From positions 1 to 64,000 of the forward strand of contig JACDEU010000003.1 in assembly GCA_013816245.1 (NCBI GenBank): 64,000 nt of DNA, read 5' to 3'. Shown one piece after another: positions 52,944-61,900 of this stretch. Source of the stretch: Actinomycetota bacterium (GTDB taxonomy: Bacteria > Actinomycetota > Thermoleophilia > Gaiellales > Gaiellaceae). The position numbers were made by a program, and so were the translations under genes. The notes beneath the pieces are model-generated. The model ran no database searches and was not told the DNA's origin. It saw nothing but the letters and a program-made list of their open reading frames with translations. Each line of letters opens with the position of its first letter. The first letter of the stretch is position 1.

Positions 52944-52990
52944 CCGCGCGAGAACATCATGGCCCGCGCAGCGGGCCGGTTCTCGCGCGG
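52944..52990. terminator. Nested inverted repeat between ygfZ and tRNA-Arg
   Basis: Outer arms CCGCGCGAGAAC / GTTCTCGCGCGG (12 bp perfect) enclosing a second stem GGCCCGC / GCGGGCC. It lies 22 bases after ygfZ and four bases past the 3' end of the convergent tRNA, so it may terminate both. Confidence 0.7.
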
Positions 52991-52993
52991 CCA

Positions 52994-53066
52994 TGCGCCC
53001 GGCATGATTCGAACATGCGACCTCTGCCTCCGCAGGGCAGCGCTCTATCCCCTGAGCTACGGGCGC
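52994..53066 (-). tRNA. tRNA-Arg (anticodon GCG)
   Basis: 73-nt cloverleaf: acceptor GCGCCCG / CGGGCGC, D stem GCTC/GAGC, anticodon stem CTGCC/GGCAG with loop CTGCGGA, T stem GCATG/CATGC with TTCGAAT, discriminator A, no encoded CCA. Loop bases 34-36 are GCG, decoding CGC (and CGU). Bacteria usually read these codons with ACG (inosine), so a GCG anticodon is unusual. A TAGACT -10 (53081-53086 complement) lies upstream. Confidence 0.92.
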
Positions 53067-53126
53067 CCCGAAGCCGCACCAGTCTAGCGAGGTAGGGATC
53101 GAACTGCGGCCCGCGAACGGTTTGGC

Positions 53127-53648
53127 ATGGCGGATCTGCCGGACTTCCTGACGCTGCGCCACAACCGCGACCGGGTCGGACGGTACGACCTGCCGTTCCG
53201 GCGTATCGCTACGGCACTCGTCACGCTGTTTTGTCTCGCCGGCCTGCTGAACGTCTTTGGGCAGCGCCCGCAAAGCTCGACGGCGGCTGTCTCCACCGCT
53301 TCCATCAAGGTGTACGCGCCGCGACGTGTGCGCCTCGGCCTCTACTTCGAGGCGCGATTCACCATCGACGCGCACCGTGACCTCAAGAAGGCAACGCTCG
53401 TGCTCGACTCTGGCTGGGCGGAGGGGATCACGATCAACACGATCGAGCCGAGCCCGATCGGCGAAGCGAGCCGTGACGGGAAGCTCGTCCTCGAGCTCGG
53501 TCACATTCCGGCGGGCAAGACCTACCTTCTGTTCGTCCAGATGCAGGTCAACCCGACGAACATCGGCAGGCGCTCCCAGGATGTCGCCCTCTACGACGGC
53601 GACACGTTCCTGACGTCCATCGACCGCTCGATCACGATCTTTCCCTGA
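53127..53648 (+). CDS. Membrane-anchored hypothetical protein
   Basis: 173 aa. Basic N-terminus, one transmembrane helix (RIATALVTLFCLAGLLNVFG, residues 26-45), then an extracytoplasmic beta-rich domain: VYAPRRVRLGLYFEARFTID, KKATLVLDSGWAEG, GKLVLELGHIPAGKTYLLFV. No family recognised. It overlaps the DUF421 gene by one base (TGATG), and DUF421 partners of this shape suggest a two-component membrane complex. Confidence 0.72.
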   Translation: MADLPDFLTLRHNRDRVGRYDLPFRRIATALVTLFCLAGLLNVFGQRPQSSTAAVSTASIKVYAPRRVRLGLYFEARFTIDAHRDLKKATLVLDSGWAEGITINTIEPSPIGEASRDGKLVLELGHIPAGKTYLLFVQMQVNPTNIGRRSQDVALYDGDTFLTSIDRSITIFP

Positions 53649-54088
53649 TGGACATCGTCGCACGAGCATTTGTCGCGTTCGTCGTCATCCTCTTCCTGAC
53701 GCGCATGGTCGGGCGCCGCGAGCTCAGCTCGCTGGAGCCATTCGACCTCATCCTGCTGGTCACGATCGGGGATCTCGTACAGCAGGGTGTGACGCAGAAC
53801 GACTTCTCGCTGACCGGGATGGTTCTGGCGCTCGGGACGATCGCCGTATTGACCGTCTTCTTCTCGTACCTGCCCTGGCGTTTCCAGGTCTTGCGGCCGG
53901 TATTGGAAGGCGTTCCCGCGATCCTCGTGGAGGACGGCAAGGTGGTCGAGAAGAACCTCAAGCGTAACCGGGTGACACAGGAAGAAGTCGCATCAGCGGC
54001 ACGCCTGCAGAACATCCCCTCGATGTCCGATGTGCGCTTCGCCGTGCTCGAGACGAACGGCCAGATCAGCTTCGTCAAGAAGGGCTAG
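53648..54088 (+). CDS. DUF421 (YetF-like) membrane protein
   Basis: 146 aa, shorter than Bacillus YetF. Three N-terminal helices, with FLTRMVGRRELSSLEPFDLI and LLVTIGDLVQQGVT, then the YetF domain with PAILVEDGKVVEKNLKRNRV and MSDVRFAVLETNGQISFVKK. Function in spores or envelope is known only loosely. Follows the membrane-anchored protein as an operon. Confidence 0.85.
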   Translation: MDIVARAFVAFVVILFLTRMVGRRELSSLEPFDLILLVTIGDLVQQGVTQNDFSLTGMVLALGTIAVLTVFFSYLPWRFQVLRPVLEGVPAILVEDGKVVEKNLKRNRVTQEEVASAARLQNIPSMSDVRFAVLETNGQISFVKKG

Positions 54089-54092
54089 CGCC

Positions 54093-54764
54093 CTAGGCGG
54101 AGACCCCCGAGGCGTCGTGCGGTGCCCCGACCGGCTTTGATTCCGGGGAGCCACGCTGGCGAAGGTAGACAGTGAACACCGCCATCGAGCCGATCGCCAG
54201 GAACTCGGACTGCCAGTTCTGCAGGCTTCGGTCCCAGAAGTCGGCGTTCGCCCAGTACTCGCCCCACGTGATCGCCGATTCCTTATGCGCGACCTGCTGG
54301 TGGTTGTACGCACGCCAGCCGTTCACGGACTGACAGAGCCAGCTGCCGAAGAAGCAAAACGTCATCACGAGCAGGAGCGAGTTCCCGTAGAGGAAGCGGG
54401 GTAGCCCATCTGCCTTTGCCCACGCGGGTGAGTTCGGCTTCGCGTAGCTGCCGACAAGCTGGCTCCGGTCGCTCATCGTTCCCATGTCGTCCGGGCTCTT
54501 CGACTCGCTCGAGCCCCGTTGGAACAGCCAGATTGTTGCAAGGATGTAGAGCGTGAACTGCAGGAACTCCGATTGCCAGTTCTCCATCACGTCGCCCCCG
54601 AACTCGGACGAGGTCACGTAGCGCAGCCACGTATAGGTCGGCTGGTGATGGGTCACTGCGTCGGCGTTGAGCTGGTGGAGGCCTGCAAAGGACTGGCCGA
54701 TCAGCGAAGCGATCAGAACGAAGCCGAAGAAAAGGGAAAGACCGTTCTCGCGGAGAAAGCGCAT
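54093..54764 (-). CDS. DUF6766 family membrane protein
   Basis: 223 aa from ATG 54764. Four hydrophobic helices; internal repeat of ENWQSEFLQFTLYILATIWL and LQNWQSEFLAIGSMAVFTVY, each followed by QRGS(S/P)ESK. This doubled layout is that of DUF6766. Function unknown. ATG overlaps the stop of a 27-codon upstream ORF by one base (TGATG), suggesting translational coupling. Confidence 0.8.
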   Translation of the reverse strand: MRFLRENGLSLFFGFVLIASLIGQSFAGLHQLNADAVTHHQPTYTWLRYVTSSEFGGDVMENWQSEFLQFTLYILATIWLFQRGSSESKSPDDMGTMSDRSQLVGSYAKPNSPAWAKADGLPRFLYGNSLLLVMTFCFFGSWLCQSVNGWRAYNHQQVAHKESAITWGEYWANADFWDRSLQNWQSEFLAIGSMAVFTVYLRQRGSPESKPVGAPHDASGVSA

Positions 54765-54847
54765 CAGCGATTCGCGATCCCGACGTAGAAGTAGAACGCG
54801 AAGCCCGTGAGGATGAGTACCGAGTAGGCGATGAACGTCGCTCGCAT
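54764..54847 (-). CDS. 27-aa single-helix micro-ORF upstream of DUF6766
   Basis: ATG 54847, TGA overlapping the DUF6766 ATG (TGATG). It encodes MRATFIAYSVLILTGFAFYF followed by YVGIANR: a positively charged start and one transmembrane helix. CATTGT lies seven bases upstream of the ATG and is shared with the divergent ornithine-cyclodeaminase promoter. Not recognised; could be a small subunit or a translational leader for DUF6766. Confidence 0.6.
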   Translation of the reverse strand: MRATFIAYSVLILTGFAFYFYVGIANR

Positions 54848-54865
54848 CAAGGCCACAATGATCTG
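54848..54865. promoter_or_regulatory. Bidirectional leaderless promoter (micro-ORF / OCD-like)
   Basis: 18 bp between start codons. Minus: CATTGT (complement of 54855-54860), seven bases, ATG 54847. Plus: CACAAT (54854-54859), six bases, ATG 54866. Same duplex read both ways. Confidence 0.45.
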
Positions 54866-55795
54866 ATGCCGCTGTTCTTAAACGAACAAGAGGTCCTGGG
54901 ACTGCTCGAGCCAAGGGCGGCGGTCGAGGCCGTCGAGGGATCGTTCCTGCGCATGGCCGCGGGATCGATCGAACTGGCGCCGCGGCGACGGCTGAAACTT
55001 CAGGACGGGCGACTTGCGGACATGGCCGCCACGGACCTGCAGCTGGGCTACGCCTGTGTCAAGTGCTATGCGGGGTTCGCGGCCGGTGCGGCATTTCTCG
55101 TTGCCCTCTTTGCCGTCGATCGACCTGAGCTCGTCGCGCTGATCGAGGCCGACCACCTCGGCCGCCTGCGAACGGGCGCGGCGAGCGCGGTGGCCGCGAA
55201 GTACCTCGCGCGCGATGGCGCGACTTCACTGGGAGTGATCGGCTGTGGCACGCAGGCGGAGACGCAGGTGACATGCATCCGGGCAGCAGTTCCCTCGATC
55301 GAGCGCGTCGTCGCCTATTGCCGTACGGATCACAACCTGCGCGCATTCTGCGAGCGGGTCAGCGCGCAGCCCGCGGAGAGCAACCGCGAGGCGGCAGAAC
55401 AGGACATCGTCGTCACGATCACGACCTCTCGCGACCCGGTGCTCCGGGGTGAGTGGCTCCAGCCCGGCTCCTTGGTCTGTGCCGCCGGTGCGAACAACCC
55501 TGCGTCGCGCGAGCTGGACAACGTCGTCCTCGACCGTGCGGCCTTCGTCTGCTGCGACTGGAAGGAACAGGCGAAGATCGAGTCGGCAGATCTGATCGAG
55601 CCGATCCAGCACCGCGTGCTCGACTGGCTCGAGGTGCACGAGCTCCACGAGGTCGTGTCGGGAGAGCTGCCTGGGCGGCAGTCGCCCGACGACATCGTCG
55701 TCTTCAAGTCGAACGGAATCGCCGCGTGGGACGTGGCGATCGCAGCCGCCACAGTCGATCGTGCGCGCGAGCGCGGCGTCGGGCTCGAGCTCTAG
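54866..55795 (+). CDS. Ornithine cyclodeaminase/mu-crystallin family protein
   Basis: 309 aa. AAVEAVEGSFLRMAAG, GYACVKCYAG (substrate-binding Lys66), HLGRLRTGAASAVAAKYLAR, then the NAD fold SLGVIGCGTQAETQ and CAAGANNPASRELD. Members act as ornithine cyclodeaminase, alanine dehydrogenase or imine reductases; specificity cannot be told. TAG shares CTAG with the small convergent gene. Confidence 0.88.
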   Translation: MPLFLNEQEVLGLLEPRAAVEAVEGSFLRMAAGSIELAPRRRLKLQDGRLADMAATDLQLGYACVKCYAGFAAGAAFLVALFAVDRPELVALIEADHLGRLRTGAASAVAAKYLARDGATSLGVIGCGTQAETQVTCIRAAVPSIERVVAYCRTDHNLRAFCERVSAQPAESNREAAEQDIVVTITTSRDPVLRGEWLQPGSLVCAAGANNPASRELDNVVLDRAAFVCCDWKEQAKIESADLIEPIQHRVLDWLEVHELHEVVSGELPGRQSPDDIVVFKSNGIAAWDVAIAAATVDRARERGVGLEL

Positions 55796-56055
55796 CTTCG
55801 CGCGGCTTCGAGGTCGCGGCGAGTGTCGTCGACGGTCTCGTCGCCAAGGGCCTGGATCAACTCGGGGCGGTCGAGCATCCGTAGCCGCTGCCTTTCGTTG
55901 AGCCGATTCTGCACGTACCGGTCCTCGAGGATCTCGCCGAGGCTGCGCCCCCGGCCGTGCTCGCGAATGACGTACGCGGCGACGCGCTCCTCGGTGCTGC
56001 TTCCGGCGAAGAGAAACGAGAACGGCGAGCGCAGCAGGGTCGCGAGTCGCTGCAT
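55792..56055 (-). CDS. Small hypothetical protein
   Basis: 87 aa, charged and mostly helical: SSTEERVAAYVIREHGRGRS, LGEILEDRYVQNRLNERQRL, ELIQALGDETVDDTRRDLEA. ATG 56055 with TACAAT seven bases upstream in a shared promoter. No family recognised. Convergent with the OCD-like gene through CTAG. Confidence 0.65.
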   Translation of the reverse strand: MQRLATLLRSPFSFLFAGSSTEERVAAYVIREHGRGRSLGEILEDRYVQNRLNERQRLRMLDRPELIQALGDETVDDTRRDLEAARS

Positions 56056-56079
56056 CGAGACGATTGTATCCTTGCCACC
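56056..56079. promoter_or_regulatory. Bidirectional leaderless promoter (two small hypothetical genes)
   Basis: 24 bp between starts. Minus: TACAAT (complement of 56063-56068), seven bases, ATG 56055. Plus: TATCCT (56067-56072), seven bases, GTG 56080. The -10 boxes overlap by the dinucleotide TA. Confidence 0.6.
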
Positions 56080-56424
56080 GTGAGGCGGAAATCGACGGAG
56101 GGCCGCTTCGCCGAGCGGGTCGTCCACTGGGTCGACGATGCCGGCGCCGCAGAGACGATCGTGATCTGGATCGAGCGCAAGCAGGGCGCGGTCTGGGCCG
56201 TCGGCCGGGCGGTCAACCTGGAGCAACGCTCCACCGACGAGCCGCGGCAGGGCGACTACCTCTTCGAGGGCTTCGAGCTCGACGACGCGCTCGAAGCTGC
56301 CAACGAAGCGTTGGAGGACGACCTGAGCGTCTCCGAGAGCGACGGCCACCCGGAGAAGATGAGGCCGTTCACCCGCGCCGAGTTACTGAAGCCCTTGGAA
56401 CGTTGGTTCTTCGGACGCCGTTAG
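56080..56424 (+). CDS. Small hypothetical protein
   Basis: 114 aa, GTG 56080. HWVDDAGAAETIVIWIERKQ, GAVWAVGRAVNLEQRSTDEP, GDYLFEGFELDDALEAANEA: an alpha/beta single domain with no motif I recognise. Its 3' end overlaps the convergent DtxR-type gene by 56 bases. Start is supported by TATCCT seven bases upstream. Confidence 0.65.
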   Translation: MRRKSTEGRFAERVVHWVDDAGAAETIVIWIERKQGAVWAVGRAVNLEQRSTDEPRQGDYLFEGFELDDALEAANEALEDDLSVSESDGHPEKMRPFTRAELLKPLERWFFGRR

Positions 56425-56848
56425 GCCATTCGAGGTTCGCGTCCGGAATGGGGTCGCCGTGGGGATCGTGCGTCGGGAAACCGAGCGCCCTGTCGATTCG
56501 CTCCTCGAGCTCTTCCGAGAGCGCGTGCTCGAGACGCTCCGCCTCGTTGTGCACCTTGTCCACATCCACACCGAGCGTCTCCGCGAGGTAGAGCTCGAGC
56601 AGCCGGTGGTGGCGGATCACCTCCAGCGCGACCTTCTCGCCTGCGGTCGTCAGCTCGATTCCGTGATACGGCTGGTGCGCCGCGAGCTCGAGCGCAGCGA
56701 GCTTCTTGACCATCGCACTCGCCGACGCAGGAGAAACGCCCAGTCGCTTCGCAAGTGCGGTCACCGACACACGCCCACCTTCGAGACCCAGCTTGTAGAT
56801 CTCACGGAGGTAGTCCTGGATTGCGTCGGTCAGTGCCGGCTTAGCCAC
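56369..56848 (-). CDS. DtxR/MntR-family metal-dependent regulator
   Basis: 159 aa, GTG 56848. N-terminal winged helix: LTDAIQDYLREIYKLGLEGG, RVSVTALAKRLGVSPASASA, then the dimerisation domain VIRHHRLLELYLAETLGVDV and VHNEAERLEHALSEELEERI with the His/Glu metal ligands, and LGFPTHDPHGDPIP. No third SH3 domain, as in MntR. It should repress metal uptake or storage genes in response to Mn or Fe. Its targets are not adjacent; mqnD is divergent. Confidence 0.85.
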   Translation of the reverse strand: MAKPALTDAIQDYLREIYKLGLEGGRVSVTALAKRLGVSPASASAMVKKLAALELAAHQPYHGIELTTAGEKVALEVIRHHRLLELYLAETLGVDVDKVHNEAERLEHALSEELEERIDRALGFPTHDPHGDPIPDANLEWPNGVRRTNVPRASVTRRG

Positions 56849-56873
56849 TACCTCACAGTCTAGGCTCCGTCCC
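56849..56873. promoter_or_regulatory. Bidirectional leaderless promoter (DtxR-type / mqnD)
   Basis: 25 bp between starts. Plus: TAGGCT (56861-56866), seven bases, GTG 56874. Minus: TAGACT (complement of 56857-56862), eight bases, GTG 56848. Overlap AGTCTAGGCT. Autoregulation by the metal regulator would also touch mqnD. Confidence 0.6.
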
Positions 56874-57701
56874 GTGCGCATCCGCATCGGCCATTCGGCA
56901 GATCCCGACGACGCGTTCATGGCCTGGGGGCTCGTCTCGGGCCGCCTCGACCCGCGCGGTTTCGAGTTCGAGTTCGTCCCGGAAGACATCCAGGTGCTGA
57001 ACGAGTGGGCCCTCGACGGGAAGCTCGAGGTCACCGCGCTGTCGCTCGCGACCTATCCGCTCGTGCAGGACGCATACGCGCTGTTGCCACACGGGGCCTC
57101 GATCGGCTCCGGCTACGGACCGATCGTCGTCGCACGGCGAGAGCTGTCGCTCGACGAGTTGCGAGAGGTCGAGGTCGTTGTTCCCGGTCGGCTGACGACC
57201 GCGTTTCTCGTTCTCGGCATGGCGCTCGGCGGGCCATTCGCGCACCGGGCTCTGCCGTTCGACCGCATCCTGGAAGAGGTCAAGTCCGGCGGCGCCGACG
57301 CGGGTCTTCTGATCCACGAAGGCCAGCTGACATACAAGGACGAAGGGCTGGTCAAGGTGCTCGATCTCGGCGAATGGTGGTTGCTCGAGACCGGCTTGCC
57401 GTTGCCGCTTGGCGTCAACGTGGTGCGGCGTGACGTGCCGCGCCTTTCCGAACTGTCGGCGGTGCTTCGCGAATCGATTGAGGCGGGACTCGCGAACCGC
57501 GAAGAAGCCACGACTTACGCGCTTGGCTTTGCGCGCGACCTTGCGCCCGACACGGCCGACCGGTTCATCGCGATGTACGTCAACGAGCTCACCTGTGACT
57601 ACGGCGACGAGGGCCGGCAAGCGGTCGAAGAGTTGCTCCGGCGCGCAGAGGAGACGGGCACGTATGAAAGGCCCGTGCGCGTCGAGTTCGTCGAGTCGTG
57701 A
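56874..57701 (+). CDS. mqnD: 1,4-dihydroxy-6-naphthoate synthase (MqnD)
   Basis: 275 aa, the expected length. [78 protein letters not shown], and [18 protein letters not shown] are typical of MqnD. It converts cyclic de-hypoxanthine futalosine to dihydroxynaphthoate in the alternative menaquinone pathway; menaquinone would be the complex I acceptor. Its stop overlaps the thiolase start (GTGA). Leaderless GTG 56874. Confidence 0.9.
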   Translation: MRIRIGHSADPDDAFMAWGLVSGRLDPRGFEFEFVPEDIQVLNEWALDGKLEVTALSLATYPLVQDAYALLPHGASIGSGYGPIVVARRELSLDELREVEVVVPGRLTTAFLVLGMALGGPFAHRALPFDRILEEVKSGGADAGLLIHEGQLTYKDEGLVKVLDLGEWWLLETGLPLPLGVNVVRRDVPRLSELSAVLRESIEAGLANREEATTYALGFARDLAPDTADRFIAMYVNELTCDYGDEGRQAVEELLRRAEETGTYERPVRVEFVES

Positions 57702-58861
57702 GTCGCGCCGTCATCATCTCCGGCGTGCGCACGCCGATCGGGCGCCGGGGTGGCGCGCTGGCCGGCGTCAGGCCGGACGATCTCGCGGCGACCGTGATCG
57801 CCGAGGTGGTCGCACGCGCGGGAGTGAATCCAGAAGAGATCGAGGACGTCTACTTCGGCGCTGCGAACCAGGCAGGCGAGGACAACCGAAACGTCGCGCG
57901 CATGGCGGTTCTCCTCGCAGGGCTGCCGGAGACGGTCGCCGGCGTCACGGTGAATCGTCTCTGCGCCTCCGGCCTGTCTGCCGTGATCGCGGCAGCGCAT
58001 GCAATCGCGGCCGGTGACGGCGATCTCTTCGTCGCCGGCGGGGTCGAGTCGATGAGCCGCGCGCCGCTCGTCCGAGCGAGGCCCGACTTGGGCGACGAGA
58101 CCGAGTACGACACGCAGCTCGGCTGGCGCTTCCCGAATCCACGACTCGCCGAGCTCTTCCCGCTCGAGTCGATGGGCGAGACGGGGGAGAACGTCGCCGA
58201 GCGCTGGAGCGTGTCGCGTGAGGACCAGGACGCTTTTGCCTTGCGCTCGCAGCAGCGCTGGGCGGCGGCGGCGGAGTCGGGCCGCTTCGACGAAGAGCTC
58301 GTCGCGGTCAACGGCCTCGCGCGGGACGAGCATCCACGTCCCGACACGAGTGCGGAAAAGCTCTCGGCGCTAAAACCCGTGTTCCGGGAGGGAGGCTCGG
58401 TCACCGCCGGCAACGCGAGCGGCGTCAATGACGGAGCGGCCGCGCTCGTGATCGCGAGTGAGGAACGCGCTGCCGCTCTTGGCGTCGAACCGCTCGGCCG
58501 CTTCGTCGGCAGTGCGGTCGCTGGCGTCGATCCCCGCGTCATGGGAATCGGTCCCGTCCCGGCCGTGCGGAAGCTGCTGGAACGCGCGGGCCTGGCTGTC
58601 GGTGACCTCGACCTGGTGGAGCTGAACGAGGCCTTCGCCTCCCAGAGCGTCGCCGTCATCCGCGAGCTCGGCCTCGACGACGAGAAGGTCAACGTCAACG
58701 GTGGTGCAATCGCCTTGGGCCATCCGCTCGGAATGAGCGGCGCTCGTCTGGTCGTCTCGCTCCTGCACGAGCTGCGCCGCCGGAAGGGCCGGTACGGGCT
58801 CGCCACGCTCTGCGTCGGCGTCGGCCAGGGCCAGTCGGCCTTGTTCGAGCGCTCGGCCTGA
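57698..58861 (+). CDS. Acetyl-CoA acetyltransferase / thiolase
   Basis: 387 aa. Thiolase signatures: [20 protein letters not shown] with active Cys89, [64 protein letters not shown] (His) and [13 protein letters not shown] (second Cys). Degradative (FadA/PcaF-like) or biosynthetic use cannot be told apart here. GTG 57698 overlaps mqnD, suggesting one transcript. Confidence 0.92.
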   Translation: MSRAVIISGVRTPIGRRGGALAGVRPDDLAATVIAEVVARAGVNPEEIEDVYFGAANQAGEDNRNVARMAVLLAGLPETVAGVTVNRLCASGLSAVIAAAHAIAAGDGDLFVAGGVESMSRAPLVRARPDLGDETEYDTQLGWRFPNPRLAELFPLESMGETGENVAERWSVSREDQDAFALRSQQRWAAAAESGRFDEELVAVNGLARDEHPRPDTSAEKLSALKPVFREGGSVTAGNASGVNDGAAALVIASEERAAALGVEPLGRFVGSAVAGVDPRVMGIGPVPAVRKLLERAGLAVGDLDLVELNEAFASQSVAVIRELGLDDEKVNVNGGAIALGHPLGMSGARLVVSLLHELRRRKGRYGLATLCVGVGQGQSALFERSA

Positions 58862-58897
58862 CTACAGCCCGGCCCACTCGAGGCCGATGCCTCCTGC

Positions 58898-60259
58898 ATG
58901 GGGCGCAGGCCGCAAAGCTCCAGGCTTACCTGGCTTGCCGTCGCTCTTGCGGCGGGCATCTGCTCGATCTTCGGGAGCGTCGGAGCGGACGCTCACTGGC
59001 TCGCCGCAATGGGCCGGACGATCGTTGCTCAGGGCGCAATTCCCACTGGCATTCCTTACGCAGCTGCGCCCTCGGCGGGCTGGGTCAACGTGCCTGTCGT
59101 CGGGGAGCTCGTCTTTCACGCCTTCCAGGCGCTTGGCGGGGACAAGGCGCTGGTGGTGTTTCAACTGCTGGCCGTGATCGCCGCATTGACGCTGCTCGTG
59201 CTCGGCATGCGCGCGCGCGGCGGTTCCGACGCTTCGCGTGCAGCTGTGCTCCTGACGGTGTTCTTCGCTGCGGTACCGAGCTTCGTGATCCTGCGGGCGC
59301 AGGTCTTCTCACTTGTACTCTTCTGCGCGCTGCTCCTGCTGCTGCGTTCCGAGGCGAGTCGGCCATCGCGCCGGATCTGGCTGCTCGTTCCACTCATAGC
59401 GCTCTGGGCGAACCTGCACGGCGCTGTCCTGGTCGGGCTCACGATCTCGGTCGCCTATCTTGCGTTCGAGCGCTTTCGCCGGCAGCCGGCAACCAGCGGC
59501 GTGCTCGCAGCAGCCCTGGTGGCGGCGCTCTTTCTCACGCCTGCACTCGCGCACTCCGTCGACTACTACCTCGGAGTCCTGCGCAGTGAGGCGGCGGTGC
59601 GGGGCGAAGGTCTCTGGGCGCCGCTGTCCCTGCACGACCCGTTCGACGTCATCTTCGTCACGCTCATCGTCCCGCTGCTCGTCTTCGCCTATCGAGGTCG
59701 TCTGCGGCCCTGGGAACTGGTCTGCTCCGCGGCTCTCGCCGCCATGACGGTGCACGCCGGCCGCAACGGCATCTGGCTCGCTTGCTTCGTCGCCGCCCCT
59801 GCGGCCTGTGGGTTGGCCGGACGCTCGCTGCTCGAGTTCACCGTCTCTCGCCGCACGCTGACCCTGTGCGCTTGGGTCCCCGCGTTGTTCCTGCTGCTGG
59901 GAGTCATTCAGCCTCCCCACCACCGCGGTGCGAGCGAACGGGTGCGAGAGCAGGCCGCGCGCCTTGCTGCCGGCCAGCCCATCCTCGCCGACGGTGTCGA
60001 CGCGGAGCAGTTTGCGCTCGACGGTCAACGCGTGTGGATTGCGAACCCGCTCGATGCGTTCTCGCGGCGTGACCAGCGCCTGTACCTCGACTGGCTCGAT
60101 GCGAATCCTGCGGGAGATGCACTGCTTCGCCGCGGCTCCCCCGTCGTCGTCGTGATGCGGGGTAGCCCTCCTCAGGAACGGCTCGCGCGCGATCCGTCTT
60201 TCAAGCGCGTTGCTCTAGACCAGCAGGCGGCCGTGTACGTTCGCGCTTTCCCGAACTGA
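58898..60259 (+). CDS. Polytopic membrane protein, GT-C-like
   Basis: 453 aa. About ten transmembrane helices up to residue 350, then a soluble C-terminal tail of about 100 residues with [20 protein letters not shown] and [16 protein letters not shown]. The first loop [18 protein letters not shown] holds an acidic residue after helix 1, as in GT-C-type glycosyltransferases, but no firm family motif is seen. Possibly an envelope glycosyltransferase. Start ATG 58898 is the first in frame. Confidence 0.65.
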   Translation: MGRRPQSSRLTWLAVALAAGICSIFGSVGADAHWLAAMGRTIVAQGAIPTGIPYAAAPSAGWVNVPVVGELVFHAFQALGGDKALVVFQLLAVIAALTLLVLGMRARGGSDASRAAVLLTVFFAAVPSFVILRAQVFSLVLFCALLLLLRSEASRPSRRIWLLVPLIALWANLHGAVLVGLTISVAYLAFERFRRQPATSGVLAAALVAALFLTPALAHSVDYYLGVLRSEAAVRGEGLWAPLSLHDPFDVIFVTLIVPLLVFAYRGRLRPWELVCSAALAAMTVHAGRNGIWLACFVAAPAACGLAGRSLLEFTVSRRTLTLCAWVPALFLLLGVIQPPHHRGASERVREQAARLAAGQPILADGVDAEQFALDGQRVWIANPLDAFSRRDQRLYLDWLDANPAGDALLRRGSPVVVVMRGSPPQERLARDPSFKRVALDQQAAVYVRAFPN

Positions 60260-60347
60260 GCGGCGGGCGGATGTAGATCACTCCTTCGTGCTCATCGGCA
60301 CGAATGGGGCGCCTGCGACGCGGCCAAACCCGTATCCTGCGCGACCA

Positions 60348-61820
60348 ATGGCCGTCGCGACAGACCGCGAATACGGGCTCTTCATCAACGGAGAGCTCGT
60401 CGAACCGGCGTCAGGGGAGCTGCGTGACCTGACCGAGCCGGCCACCGGCAATCCCCTGGGGCGTGCCGCGATGGCAGGCGAGGCCGACATCGACCGCGCA
60501 GTCGAGGCAGCGCGCGCGGCACTGGACGGGCCGTGGGGGAAGACGCCACCGACAGAGCGTTCACGGCTTCTGCACGCGCTCGCCGATGCGATCGTCGCAA
60601 ACCGCAAGGAGCTCGCAGACCTGGAGGTGCGCAACGTCGGCAAGGCGCTCTCGTCCGTCAAGGCCGAGGTGAACCAGGCCGTCGAGAACTTTCGCTTCTA
60701 CGCATCCGCGATCGCGTCGATTGCAGGTCGCTCGAACCAGCTCGGCGGGTCCCTCCTCTTCTACTCGCTGAAGGAGCCGGTCGGCGTCGCGGGCCAGATC
60801 GTCCCCTGGAACTACCCGCTGATGATGACGACCTGGAAGCTCGCGCCCGCGTTGGCCGCTGGTTGCCCCGTCGTGCTGAAGCCCGATTCGGCGACGCCGC
60901 TCACTGCACTTCGGCTCGGGGAGCTCGCGAGCGAAGTCGGCTTCCCTCCCGGCGCCGTCAACATCGTTCCCGGCCCGGGAAAGACGACCGGCGCCTATCT
61001 CGTGAAGCACCCGGGCGTCGACAAGATCGCCTTCACCGGATCGACCGAGACCGGCGGCGAGATCATGCGGCTCGCGTCCGGCCCGATCAAGCGCCTTACG
61101 CTCGAGCTCGGCGGGAAGAGCCCGAGCCTCGTGTTCGCCGACGCAAACCTGGACGACGCGATTCCGAGCTCGGTGTGGTCGATCTACTACTCAGCGGGAC
61201 AGAGTTGTGAGGCGCGCTCGCGTGTTCTCGTGGAACGCTCGATCTACGACGAGTTCGTGAAGAAGTTCTCGGAGCTGGCTGACCGCTTGCGTGTCGGGGA
61301 TCCGCTCGACCCGGAGACGCAAGTCGGCTCGCTCATCTCCGCCGCCCACCGCGACAAGGTGCACGGCCATGTCGAGCAGGGACGCGGCGAGGGAGCAGAG
61401 GTGGTCACCGGCGGTGCGATCGGGGAGGGGAAAGGCGCTTTTTATCCGCCGACCGTGCTCGCAGGCGTGGAGAGCTCGATGTCGGTCGCGCAAGAGGAGA
61501 TCTTCGGGCCCGTCGTCACGTTGATCCCGTTCGAAGACGAAAAGGACGCGATCCGGATCGCGAACGACGTGCAGTACGGGCTGATGGCGACGGTGTGGAC
61601 GGGCGATCCCGCGCGCGGTCACCGCGTTGCGAGTCGCATCAAGGCGGGCACGGTCGGCATCAACATGCCGTACACGGCCTTCCCCGGCATCCCGTTCGGG
61701 GGCTACAAGCAGTCCGGCTTCGGCCGCGAGCTCGGCCTCGAGACGCTCGACCTGTACCTCGAGACGAAGAGCGTCCTCGTCTCCACGAGCCCGAAGCCGT
61801 TCAACCCGTTCGGCCTCTAG
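60348..61820 (+). CDS. NAD(P)-dependent aldehyde dehydrogenase
   Basis: 490 aa. VPWNYPLMM (Asn155), KPDSATPL, FTGSTETGG, LELGGKSPSLVF (Glu253), SAGQSCEARSR (catalytic Cys287), EEIFGPVVTLIPFEDEKDAI and the end FGGYKQSGFGRELGLETLDL. Full-length ALDH superfamily member. Substrate could be betaine aldehyde, gamma-aminobutyraldehyde or similar; not resolved. ATG 60348 has TATCCT ten bases upstream; a longer frame from 60288 is less likely. Confidence 0.92.
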   Translation: MAVATDREYGLFINGELVEPASGELRDLTEPATGNPLGRAAMAGEADIDRAVEAARAALDGPWGKTPPTERSRLLHALADAIVANRKELADLEVRNVGKALSSVKAEVNQAVENFRFYASAIASIAGRSNQLGGSLLFYSLKEPVGVAGQIVPWNYPLMMTTWKLAPALAAGCPVVLKPDSATPLTALRLGELASEVGFPPGAVNIVPGPGKTTGAYLVKHPGVDKIAFTGSTETGGEIMRLASGPIKRLTLELGGKSPSLVFADANLDDAIPSSVWSIYYSAGQSCEARSRVLVERSIYDEFVKKFSELADRLRVGDPLDPETQVGSLISAAHRDKVHGHVEQGRGEGAEVVTGGAIGEGKGAFYPPTVLAGVESSMSVAQEEIFGPVVTLIPFEDEKDAIRIANDVQYGLMATVWTGDPARGHRVASRIKAGTVGINMPYTAFPGIPFGGYKQSGFGRELGLETLDLYLETKSVLVSTSPKPFNPFGL

Positions 61821-61842
61821 CCCCGGCGTCACACCTTCGGCA

Positions 61843-61857
61843 CGGTGTCTGACACCG
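61843..61857. repeat. REP-like palindrome
   Basis: CGGTGTCTGACACCG, perfect around the central T, in the 80-bp gap between the aldehyde dehydrogenase and amidohydrolase genes. Same G(G/T)GTCwGAC(A/C)C core as the elements at 23323 and 43805. Confidence 0.45.
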
Positions 61858-61900
61858 GGCTTTGGCGGCGGGCGTCACGTCGAGGAGGGATGATCGCGCG

